From Oligoflexales bacterium (GTDB lineage: Bacteria > Bdellovibrionota_B > Oligoflexia > Oligoflexales > RGVZ01), in assembly GCA_947494335.1 (NCBI GenBank), contig CANLUT010000002.1:643904-707903 (forward strand): a DNA stretch of 64,000 nucleotides. The letters are read 5' to 3'. Positions 23,457-31,404 of this stretch are shown here, piece after piece. The notes beneath the pieces were generated by a model, which saw only the letters and a program-made list of their open reading frames with translations, ran no database searches and was not told the DNA's origin. Made by a program: the position numbers and the translations under genes. Position 1 is the first letter of the stretch, and the number at the start of each line of letters is the position of its first letter.

Positions 23457-25451
23457 ATGATGCTATGGATCATGCTTTTGGCTCCTCTGTTCGGCGCAGC
23501 GCTCAATGGCCTTGTACTTCGCAAAGCGCCAAAAATTGTGAGTCACCTCGTGGCTGTTGCTGCAATGGCGATTTCATTTGCTGCAGCGTTGATGACGTTC
23601 CTCGACATGATGAAAACTGGCGGTGAAGCGAAGACTTACTTGGCTTTTGACTGGCTTGATGCGGGAGGGTTTCACGCGCCCTTTAAGTACATTGTGGATC
23701 GTCTGTCTGGTCTTATGATGCTCGTGGTTACAGGTATCGGCACCTTGATTCACATCTATGCCGGTGGATACATGCATGAAGAAAAATCCACAGCTCGCTT
23801 TTTCTCTTATCTGAATTTGTTCGTCTTCATGATGCTTCAACTTGTCATGGGCGATAACCTGATGGTGATGTTTGTGGGTTGGGAAGGCGTCGGTCTTTGC
23901 TCCTACCTGCTGATTGGTTACTGGTTTCATGATGATAAGAACGCTGCAGCCGGAATGAAGGCCTTCCTGGTAAACCGCATTGGCGATATCGGTTTTCTTC
24001 TCGGAATTTTTCTCACCTACAAACATTTCGGAACAGTGAGTTTCAGCGAGCTCAAAGAGATGATCGGTGGCAACACTTTGGACGCGGTTCACATGGGTGC
24101 CATCGGTTGGATCACGATCTGCTTATTCATAGGCGCGACCGGAAAGTCGGCACAGCTTCCTCTTTATGTTTGGCTGCCTGATGCGATGGCGGGCCCGACT
24201 CCTGTGTCGGCCCTTATCCATGCGGCGACCATGGTGACGGCCGGTATCTATATGATGACTCGTCTTAACTTTATGTTCTATCTCGCACCACTAACTATGC
24301 AGATTATCGCTATTGTGGGTGGGCTCACGGCGCTCATGGCTGCAACGATTGCTATCGTTCAGTCTGATATCAAGAAGGTCTTGGCGTACTCTACAGTGAG
24401 TCAGTTGGGCTATATGGTGATGGCCTGTGGAGTGGGAGCTTTTGATGCGGGTGTTTTCCATCTTTTTACGCACGCATGCTTCAAAGCATTGATGTTCCTT
24501 GGTGCTGGTTCCGTCATCGTGGCCATGCATCACGAACAGGACATGTTCAAGATGGGTGGCCTAAGAAAGTATATGCCGGTCACTCACCTCGTGTTCTTGG
24601 TTGGAGTTCTGGCCATCATTGGTATGCCGCCTTTTGCTGGCTTCTTCTCAAAAGATGAAATTCTTTGGAAATCATATATTGGCGGCGGCCCTGCCCTTTG
24701 GGGAATTGGAGCCATTACGGCGGGTTGCACATCCTTTTACATGGTGCGCTTGCTGTGTTTGACATTCTACGGTGAGCACCGTGGTGGTGGTCATGCAGCA
24801 CATGGTCACGATGATCATCACGGTCATGCAGATCACAAATCACATGGCCACGGCGATGGTCATGCTCACACACCCCATGAGACAGGTGTCGATATGTGGG
24901 GTCCCTTGGTGATTTTGGCAATCATGAGTGCTGGAGTTGGCTTTTTGGGAGTGCCGCATGTTTTGGGCGGACATAATATTTTTGCTGAGTATCTCAAGCC
25001 TGTCATGCTCATTCCAGAAGCTGCTGAGGAACATTGGGCATTTCTTGAGGGTACTTACAGTCACTCACTGGAGATTGGTTTGATGGCCGCCTCAGTGGTC
25101 GTGATGCTTATTGCAAGCGGCACAGCGGTCGTATTGTATGGTCGTGGTCCAAAGCCTGTGCTGGATAGCTGGAAAAAATCAATGTCAGGCGTTTACAACA
25201 CACTTTGGAACAAATATTTCGTCGACGAATTTTACTTCGCAAAAATTGTTCAACCGGTTCGCGATATTGCTGAGTTCCTTTGGGCTTTTGTCGATGTGAA
25301 GATTATCGATGGAGCAGTCAACGGTGCTGCTGAGTTTTGTCGATTTATCGCTGGTGCAGTGAGCTTTAAAATGACTGGCTCGATCCATCGTCATGCGATG
25401 GTTCTCGTTTTAGGTCTGGTCTGCCTTTTGTCCGCTTTGGTCGTTAATTAA
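23457..25451 (+). CDS. nuoL: NADH-quinone oxidoreductase subunit L with His-rich loop
   Basis: A 664-residue antiporter-like subunit (ND5). It has the core signatures VGWEGVGLCSYLLIGYW and GKSAQLPLYVWLPDAMAGPTPVSALIHAATMV, about 14 antiporter helices, and a C-terminal extension (about 480-664) containing the lateral helix and terminal membrane segment. Between two membrane segments, about residues 438-475, sits a loop with 13 histidines (GHAAHGHDDHHGHADHKSHG and following), absent from typical NuoL. I chose ATG 23457, 6 bases after GGGGGGA. Confidence 0.96.
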   Translation: MMLWIMLLAPLFGAALNGLVLRKAPKIVSHLVAVAAMAISFAAALMTFLDMMKTGGEAKTYLAFDWLDAGGFHAPFKYIVDRLSGLMMLVVTGIGTLIHIYAGGYMHEEKSTARFFSYLNLFVFMMLQLVMGDNLMVMFVGWEGVGLCSYLLIGYWFHDDKNAAAGMKAFLVNRIGDIGFLLGIFLTYKHFGTVSFSELKEMIGGNTLDAVHMGAIGWITICLFIGATGKSAQLPLYVWLPDAMAGPTPVSALIHAATMVTAGIYMMTRLNFMFYLAPLTMQIIAIVGGLTALMAATIAIVQSDIKKVLAYSTVSQLGYMVMACGVGAFDAGVFHLFTHACFKALMFLGAGSVIVAMHHEQDMFKMGGLRKYMPVTHLVFLVGVLAIIGMPPFAGFFSKDEILWKSYIGGGPALWGIGAITAGCTSFYMVRLLCLTFYGEHRGGGHAAHGHDDHHGHADHKSHGHGDGHAHTPHETGVDMWGPLVILAIMSAGVGFLGVPHVLGGHNIFAEYLKPVMLIPEAAEEHWAFLEGTYSHSLEIGLMAASVVVMLIASGTAVVLYGRGPKPVLDSWKKSMSGVYNTLWNKYFVDEFYFAKIVQPVRDIAEFLWAFVDVKIIDGAVNGAAEFCRFIAGAVSFKMTGSIHRHAMVLVLGLVCLLSALVVN

Positions 25452-25475
25452 TCCCAATAAAAGGGTTTGCTTGAA

Positions 25476-27029
25476 ATGGAACTTATCAATTCACACATTT
25501 TGTCCTTTTTGATCTTCATGCCGCTGGTGGCTGCTGGGGTTATTTTGTTTTTACCCTCGCTAGCAACTGCCCGCGTAGTGGCGATGCTCGCTTCGGTCGT
25601 CGCGTTTCTAGGAGGCTTGCACGTATGGTATTGGTTTGACGGGACCTCCTCGGCACTGCAGTTTGTTGAAAGCTACGAGTGGATCCCGTCACTTGGTATG
25701 AAGTACATTGTCGGTGTGGATGGGCTTAGTCTTCTGCTAGTCGTTTTAACCACGTTTCTGATGCCTCTTGTGCTTTTAAGTCAGTGCCACATATCAGAGC
25801 CAAGCCAAAAGCCATTTTTGGCGCTTCTCTTGGCTCTCGAGTCCGGGATGATTGGTGCGCTGGTGGCCATGGATATGGTGTTCTTTTATGTGTTTTGGGA
25901 AGCAATGCTTATTCCGATGTATTTTATCATCGGTGTTTGGGGTGGAAAACGCCGCATTTACGCGGCGACAAAGTTCGTCTTATACACCGTCATCGGCTCA
26001 CTACTCATGCTTGCGGCTGCTGTTGTTTTGTATTTTGCCCACTTTCGTCAGACCGGGGTCTATTCAACAAGTTTGCTAGATCTGTATCAAGTCAAGCTTC
26101 CCATTGCGACGCAGATGTGGATGTTCGTAGCGTTTGCTGTGGCCTTTGCAATTAAAGTTCCGATGTGGCCATTCCACACGTGGCTGCCTGATGCCCACGT
26201 TGAGGCGCCCACCGTTGGTTCGGTGATTTTGGCCGGTGTATTGCTGAAGATGGGTACCTATGGCCTCCTTCGCTTTGCAGTCCCACTGTTCCCAGAAGCA
26301 ATGGTGCAGGCGGCGCCGGTTCTTATATTCTGCGGCGTGGTTGGAATTATATATGGAGCATTGACGGCTTGGGTTCAGAAGGACGCCAAAAAGATGGTCG
26401 CCTATTCGTCGGTATCACACCTTGGCTTTGTGGTGATCGGTACATTCGCCGTGATGGCGGGTGGTGAGATTAGCGTTGAAGCTCTGACGGGTGCGACTTA
26501 CCAGATGATTAATCACGGGATTTCAACAGGAGCGTTGTTCTTTCTTGTTGGGGTGATTTACGAGCGACGTCATACACGGATGCTCTCTGATTTCGGTGGT
26601 CTGGCGGAAAATATGCCGCTGTTTGCCATCATGTTGATTGTGGCTACATTAAGTTCGGTGGGTTTGCCTGGTACGGGTGGGTTTGTTGGTGAGTTCTTGA
26701 TTCTAAACGGAACATTTCAAGCAATGCCATTGGCAGGAGTTCTAGCATCCCTCGGCGTCCTGTTGGGTGCTGTGTACATGCTGACATTATGCCGCAAAAT
26801 TTTGTTTGGACCGCTTGATAATCCTGAAAATAAAGAGATGGAGGATTTGAACGCTCGAGAGCTCGGCTATCTTGTTCCCCTGGCAGTGCTAGCGATCGTG
26901 ATGGGTATTTTTCCAAACGCATTTATTGGTAAGACCAAGCCGTCGATCGAACATCTAGCGAAAAACTACAAGAACTATAGTTTGGATTTCCGTATGGGAT
27001 CCGACATGTCATCAAAGTCCGCGAACTAA
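25476..27029 (+). CDS. nuoM: NADH-quinone oxidoreductase subunit M
   Basis: A 517-residue antiporter-like subunit (ND4). Signatures are VFFYVFWEAMLIPMYFIIGVWGG with the conserved Glu of helix 5, KVPMWPFHTWLPDAHVEAPTVGSVILAGVLLKMG, and AYSSVSHLGFVVIG with the central Lys just before it. About 14 membrane segments are present. I chose ATG 25476, with AAGGG 11 bases upstream; TTG 25467 is too close to that site. It lies between nuoL and nuoN in conserved order. Confidence 0.96.
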   Translation: MELINSHILSFLIFMPLVAAGVILFLPSLATARVVAMLASVVAFLGGLHVWYWFDGTSSALQFVESYEWIPSLGMKYIVGVDGLSLLLVVLTTFLMPLVLLSQCHISEPSQKPFLALLLALESGMIGALVAMDMVFFYVFWEAMLIPMYFIIGVWGGKRRIYAATKFVLYTVIGSLLMLAAAVVLYFAHFRQTGVYSTSLLDLYQVKLPIATQMWMFVAFAVAFAIKVPMWPFHTWLPDAHVEAPTVGSVILAGVLLKMGTYGLLRFAVPLFPEAMVQAAPVLIFCGVVGIIYGALTAWVQKDAKKMVAYSSVSHLGFVVIGTFAVMAGGEISVEALTGATYQMINHGISTGALFFLVGVIYERRHTRMLSDFGGLAENMPLFAIMLIVATLSSVGLPGTGGFVGEFLILNGTFQAMPLAGVLASLGVLLGAVYMLTLCRKILFGPLDNPENKEMEDLNARELGYLVPLAVLAIVMGIFPNAFIGKTKPSIEHLAKNYKNYSLDFRMGSDMSSKSAN

Positions 27030-27064
27030 ATAAACAAGAACCTGGAAAAGCTCAGGAGTAGACA

Positions 27065-28567
27065 GTGCAATTTGAAGTCCCACAATTAACAGCAAGTTTT
27101 TATGGTGCAGCTCTTCCTATTATAATTCTGTGTAGCACAGGGATTGTTGCTCTGCTCATGGCGGTTAGTAAGAGTCTGGCGAGTCCGAAGGTTCAATACT
27201 GGCTAAATTTTGGTGCCCTTTTATTGTCGCTGTTGCTGGTGATTCGTCTCTACGCCATCTCGGGTGCTGCCAGTGAGATGTTTCTAAGTGGAGGATTTGT
27301 TTCGGGGCGATTGGGCTTTTTTGGTCAGGGAGCGATCATTGGTATCGCCCTGGTGATCTCGCTACTGATGGGTGAAGGCTACCTTAAAGAGAAGTTCTTT
27401 CGCGGAGAAATCATCGCGCTATTCCATATGGTGATTGCTGGTATGTGCACCATGGTGGCCACTGATGACCTTGTCACTTTGTTTGTGGGTCTGGAAATGG
27501 CATCGATCGGTGTTTATGCACTAATAGGCTACACCAATCCTACCAAGCTCTCGCAAGAGGGTGCTATCAAGTATTTTGTTTTGGGAGCTGTCGCGGCCGC
27601 AATTTTATTATTCGGTTTTGCTTTCTTATATGCTGCGACCGGGACGCTGAGAATTAGCGAGATTAGTTCTTCGATCGGTAAGATAAGTGGCCACTCATGG
27701 GTTGAGCTGGGTGCGATTTTGACCATTGCGGGTTTAGGGTTCAAAATGGCGTTAGTTCCTTTTCACATGTGGACTCCAGATGCTTACGAGGGTTCTCCAA
27801 CTGGCTTAACAGCTTTCATGGCGACTGCCATGAAGACGATGATTATGGTGGCTGCTATTCGCATGTTTGAAAACGGTTTAGACGGCGTCCATGCTGTATG
27901 GCTGCCTGTCATCGGTTTCATGGCTGCGGCATCACTGCTGTTTGCCAACATCATGGCTCTTGCTCAGCAGAGTGTTAAGCGAATGCTCGCCTACTCGTCA
28001 ATTGCTCATAGCGGTTACATGGCTTTATCGCTGGCATCGATGAGTGGCGGTGTGTCACAGTATTCTGTACCTTCTATTTTGTTTTATTTGATTGGTTATG
28101 TTTTGGTGAGTCTTGGCGCGTTTGCTGTGATCATGTGGCTGGAAAACGAACGTTGCGAGAATATTATAGTCGACGATTTAACCGGCTTAGGAAAACAACA
28201 TCCTTATGCAGCCACAGCCTTAGCCCTTTTCATGTTTAGCTTGGGTGGTATGCCGCCTACGGTGGGATTCATCAGCAAGCTCTATATTTTTAATTCGGCT
28301 CTAAGTAACAACATGATTGGATTGGTTGTGATTGCTGCCATCGGTTCGACAATCTCCCTTTACTACTACATGCGCATCATCGTACGCATGTTTATGATGG
28401 ACTCAAGTCCAGTTCTTGGTGCGTTGATCAAGCCTGTAGCTTCAAAGGTTACGTCTGGTGTTGTTTTGGTTTGCGCCATCCTGATTATTCTATTTGGAAC
28501 ACTGCTTCCGGAGTCAGGCATGCGTGTTGCAAGGCATACCTCAGGCGAAGTGACAGGCGGGCTTTAA
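27065..28567 (+). CDS. nuoN: NADH-quinone oxidoreductase subunit N
   Basis: A 500-residue antiporter-like subunit (ND2). Signatures are LFVGLEMASIGVYALIGY with the conserved Glu, FKMALVPFHMWTPDAYEGSPTGLTAFMATAMKT, and AYSSIAHSGYMALSL. It starts with GTG behind AGGAG (27054-27058). It is the last gene of the nuoAHJKLMN operon and stops 16 bases before the convergent HAD gene. No intrinsic terminator is evident in that short gap. Confidence 0.96.
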   Translation: MQFEVPQLTASFYGAALPIIILCSTGIVALLMAVSKSLASPKVQYWLNFGALLLSLLLVIRLYAISGAASEMFLSGGFVSGRLGFFGQGAIIGIALVISLLMGEGYLKEKFFRGEIIALFHMVIAGMCTMVATDDLVTLFVGLEMASIGVYALIGYTNPTKLSQEGAIKYFVLGAVAAAILLFGFAFLYAATGTLRISEISSSIGKISGHSWVELGAILTIAGLGFKMALVPFHMWTPDAYEGSPTGLTAFMATAMKTMIMVAAIRMFENGLDGVHAVWLPVIGFMAAASLLFANIMALAQQSVKRMLAYSSIAHSGYMALSLASMSGGVSQYSVPSILFYLIGYVLVSLGAFAVIMWLENERCENIIVDDLTGLGKQHPYAATALALFMFSLGGMPPTVGFISKLYIFNSALSNNMIGLVVIAAIGSTISLYYYMRIIVRMFMMDSSPVLGALIKPVASKVTSGVVLVCAILIILFGTLLPESGMRVARHTSGEVTGGL

Positions 28568-28583
28568 TTAGCTTCATCTAAAA

Positions 28584-29318
28584 TCATTTAGTGAAGGCGA
28601 GCTGACGAAAGTCTTTAATCCATGCAATGGATTTAATCGGAGTTTCGGGATGACCGGCGTGGCGCCGGTCAACGAAAACCACGTGCGCCTCAGGAATAGT
28701 TTCTTTCATCATGTTGACGTGGCGAGGCTCGTTGTCAAATGCCGCGAGGATAAGATCTGTCCCGGCCAAGCCGAAGACCTCCTCTCGCTTGAACCGAAAA
28801 TCACACATACTAGATTCTGGTTTTAAAATGAGTTTGGCTCGCTCGCCGTGAGGAAAGCCCTGTTTTACAAGGCTGGCGTGGGTGGCAGAGCCCATCCGTA
28901 TACGGTCTCGTCCAGTTAGGTAGACAATCGTTGCGCCCTCAGAATGAAGCGCGTTAACAAAGTCGGGGGCACCGGGAACCACTTCGTCGATTTCACACAT
29001 TAAAAAAAATCGATCCCACCATGCTTTTGTAGCCTCGGACCTTATCCTGGGGTCTGTAACGCCCAGAAGATCCAAATTGTCCTCGACCCGATACCTCATG
29101 TCATCGTTAGTTAGCATCGCGAGCCGCTGCAGAAGCTCTGGATTTGCTTTTTTTATGTCTGGACGTTCAGCAAACGAGGTCAGAATATGACGAGTTCGGC
29201 TACCCGCATCGAAGATCGTATCGTCCAGATCAAAAATGACGTGAGGAGTCTCTCCGAGTCTGATTCTATTTGCCGTCTCAGTTATTATGATGCCTAAAAT
29301 CTCAGAACTATAAACCAT
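28584..29318 (-). CDS. HAD-superfamily hydrolase (putative acid-phosphatase-like)
   Basis: About 244 residues from ATG 29318. HAD motifs are visible: VIFDLDDTIFD (motif I, nucleophile Asp plus acid/base Asp), IVYLTGRD (motif II, Thr), a lysine in AKLILKPESS, and LAAFDNEPRHVNMM (motif IV). It resembles HAD phosphatases of small metabolites, with substrate unknown. A TTG at 29369 would add 17 residues, but neither start has a strong ribosome-binding site, so the start is uncertain. It faces the nuo operon and is divergent from the antiporter gene, which imports phosphorylated compounds in characterised relatives. Confidence 0.8.
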   Translation of the reverse strand: MVYSSEILGIIITETANRIRLGETPHVIFDLDDTIFDAGSRTRHILTSFAERPDIKKANPELLQRLAMLTNDDMRYRVEDNLDLLGVTDPRIRSEATKAWWDRFFLMCEIDEVVPGAPDFVNALHSEGATIVYLTGRDRIRMGSATHASLVKQGFPHGERAKLILKPESSMCDFRFKREEVFGLAGTDLILAAFDNEPRHVNMMKETIPEAHVVFVDRRHAGHPETPIKSIAWIKDFRQLAFTK

Positions 29319-29354
29319 ACGAATCTTATGCTTAAGCGTTACGACAAGAGTTGA

Positions 29355-29368
29355 TGGACTATAGTCCA
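29355..29368. promoter_or_regulatory. Perfect 14-bp palindrome upstream of the HAD gene
   Basis: TGGACTATAGTCCA at 29355-29368 is a perfect palindrome in the divergent region between the HAD hydrolase and the organophosphate antiporter. It is the shape of a dimeric repressor or activator site. It overlaps the alternative TTG start of the HAD gene, which favours the internal ATG. No regulator is known. Confidence 0.35.
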
Positions 29369-29596
29369 ATCAAAAGGGTGTACCAAGCGCATTTACCAGG
29401 GGCTTAGAAGGTTTGCTGGGTCTTGGAGGCCGTTTTAGTCGGACTTGAAAGCATATCTTGCTCAAATCTGCCAAAGTGACGTCTTCTCGGGGGGTTAACA
29501 CCATAAATCGTCATTGAAAACTAGCTTCGGATGGGGTACGAACCTCGCTCGGCAAGAAGTCGTGACCAGAATCTTAATTAAGACCAAGGGGTATCC

Positions 29597-31126
29597 ATGG
29601 ATCTCGTGATCGTAGGTGTAACACTACTCATCGTTGTTGGCCTTTATTTCCGAAATAATCCTCTGGGTCACTCTCCTAAATTCATGTGGCATCGTTTCTA
29701 CAACTGGTTTGCCATGGGTATGACCTACGCGTTCCTCTATATGGCTCGATACAACCTTAGTGTCTCGAAGAACGCTCTAGGTGACATGATGTCTAAGCAG
29801 GACTTCGGATATATCTTCGGGATTGGAACTATCACCTATGGTCTTTCCTTCCTTTTGACAGGTCCGATGGTTGATCGCATGGGTGGTCGTAAAGGGATGC
29901 TGATTGCTGCAGTTGGCTCCAGTATCGCCAATATCATGATGGGGGGCGTGGTTTTCTACTTCCTAAATGGAGGCCGGGACCTGGATCTGACCATCACGAT
30001 GACAGCACTGTATTCTCTGAATATGTTCTTCCAAAGCTATGGTGCTGTTTCGATTATCAAAGTTAAAGCATATTGGTTCCACGTCCGCGAACGTGGACTG
30101 TTCGGTGCAATTTTTGGAACTCTTATCTCATTTGGTGTTTATTTTGCATTTGACTGGGGACAGGCGATTGCAGATGCCATGAAGCTTGAACCAAATAAGG
30201 AGCTTTCATCGTTTCAGCAAGGTCTTCGCACCATGTTTGCAGTGGACGTCGGTACAACTGATGCTTACTGGTTTGTTTTCTTGATTCCTGCAGGAATTTT
30301 GTTGGTATGGGCATTAATCGACCTTCTGCTTCTAAAAGACTCTCCTGCTCATGCTAACTTTGATGACTTTGATCCTCATGATGCATCCTCTGATGAGGAG
30401 ATGGTCGATCTACGCATAACAGCACTCCTAAAGAGGATCTTTACCAATCCTATTTTATTAACTGTCGCCTTGGTGGACTTCACATCCGGTATTTTGCGTA
30501 ACGGTATCATGCAGTGGTACTTTGTTTACGCAAAAGAAGTTCCTCAGATTGGTGCCGAGTTTTTCAAAGAAAACTGGGGTATGCTCCTCTGTATCACTGG
30601 AATTATCGGCGGATTCACCGGCGGACTGATGTCGGATAAGTTGTTTCAATCGCGTCGAGGTCCCCCAGCAGCAATCCTTTGTTTCACTATGGCTATCTTC
30701 TGCTCCGGAATGATCTATGCGATTCCAGATAAGCCTGTGATGCTGGGTACATGTGCTGTGCTAATTACGTTATCTGTGATTGGCGTTCACTCTCTCATGT
30801 CGGGAACTGCCGCTGCCGACTTTGGCGGTCGTAAGGCGACAGCCACCGCTTCAGGAATCGTCGATGGCTGCGTGTATCTTGGCAGTGGTCTACAGTCCAT
30901 TTCCCTCGGATATTTAACCTCAAAAAGCTGGACCTACTGGCCTTTGTTCCTTTTGCCTTGGGCAGTTCTGGGAACGTTGTTGGCTATGAGAATCTGGCAT
31001 AGTTTGCCAGAAGCTACGAAAAGGTATTTAAAGACTGTGGAAAGAGTGGATGTAACGGAAGTACGAACAGCACGTGGAAAAATTAAAGTGACAAGATCCA
31101 CAAAAGTTACAACCGAGAATGACTGA
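29597..31126 (+). CDS. MFS transporter, organophosphate:phosphate antiporter (GlpT/UhpT-like)
   Basis: A 509-residue inner-membrane carrier with about 12 membrane segments. The first helices carry YMARYNLSVSKNALGD, matching the OPA family pattern, followed by GPMVDRMGGRKGM, the MFS loop motif. A charged central loop (about 240-275, rich in Asp/Glu) separates the two halves. Family members exchange phosphate for glycerol-3-phosphate or hexose phosphates; the exact substrate is not clear. The C-terminal tail is basic. It ends just before a strong bidirectional terminator. The start ATG follows AAGGGG. Confidence 0.85.
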   Translation: MDLVIVGVTLLIVVGLYFRNNPLGHSPKFMWHRFYNWFAMGMTYAFLYMARYNLSVSKNALGDMMSKQDFGYIFGIGTITYGLSFLLTGPMVDRMGGRKGMLIAAVGSSIANIMMGGVVFYFLNGGRDLDLTITMTALYSLNMFFQSYGAVSIIKVKAYWFHVRERGLFGAIFGTLISFGVYFAFDWGQAIADAMKLEPNKELSSFQQGLRTMFAVDVGTTDAYWFVFLIPAGILLVWALIDLLLLKDSPAHANFDDFDPHDASSDEEMVDLRITALLKRIFTNPILLTVALVDFTSGILRNGIMQWYFVYAKEVPQIGAEFFKENWGMLLCITGIIGGFTGGLMSDKLFQSRRGPPAAILCFTMAIFCSGMIYAIPDKPVMLGTCAVLITLSVIGVHSLMSGTAAADFGGRKATATASGIVDGCVYLGSGLQSISLGYLTSKSWTYWPLFLLPWAVLGTLLAMRIWHSLPEATKRYLKTVERVDVTEVRTARGKIKVTRSTKVTTEND

Positions 31127-31156
31127 AAGACAAGTTTTTTAGCAATTAAGTGTCCT

Positions 31157-31189
31157 AAAATAACAGCGCCCAAAGCGCTGTTATTTTTT
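31157..31189. terminator. Bidirectional intrinsic terminator after the antiporter
   Basis: AATAACAGCGC (31159-31169) pairs with GCGCTGTTATT (31175-31185) around a 5-base loop, with T runs on plus (31184-31189) and a shorter one on minus. It closes the antiporter transcript and the minus-strand ABC cluster. Confidence 0.9.
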
Positions 31190-31194
31190 GGTAT

Positions 31195-31386
31195 TTAATG
31201 CGAAGGCTGGAGTGCAGGATTTTTTGATATCGCAGACAGCCGCTGGTCGACAACTTTGCTTTTTCGATCAGGCCATCCATGGATGTAAACTAAAACGGGA
31301 CAATCACTCTTGCCGTACGATTCGATATGTACTGATTCGCGCGGCACTATCGTTATCACAGTTTGATGATCGTAGCTGGAGGCCAA
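31195..31386 (-). pseudogene. Truncated alpha/beta-hydrolase N-terminus (probable remnant)
   Basis: A 63-codon open frame whose residues 18-42 (VHIESYGKSDCPVLVYIHGW, then PDRKS) look like the start of an alpha/beta-hydrolase fold: first strands plus the HGWPD oxyanion-hole motif. It then ends after about 20 more residues, with no nucleophile elbow or catalytic His. The only start in frame is TTG 31386, with a stop just upstream and no clear ribosome-binding site. It follows the DUF4340 gene by 18 bases on the same strand and runs into the shared terminator. A decayed gene is most likely. Confidence 0.4.
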
Positions 31387-31404
31387 TGTTCAAGACCACC
31401 TGAG

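Noticed and set aside
24780-24880. The repeated CATGGTCA-like bases in nuoL as a possible repeat array
   Set aside because: The repetition follows from His codons (CAT/CAC) in one coding loop; spacing is irregular and there are no spacers.
24715-24921. Minus-strand frame rich in His and Asp opposite nuoL
   Set aside because: It is the antisense reading of the His-rich NuoL loop, whose CAT/ATG codons read similarly on both strands.
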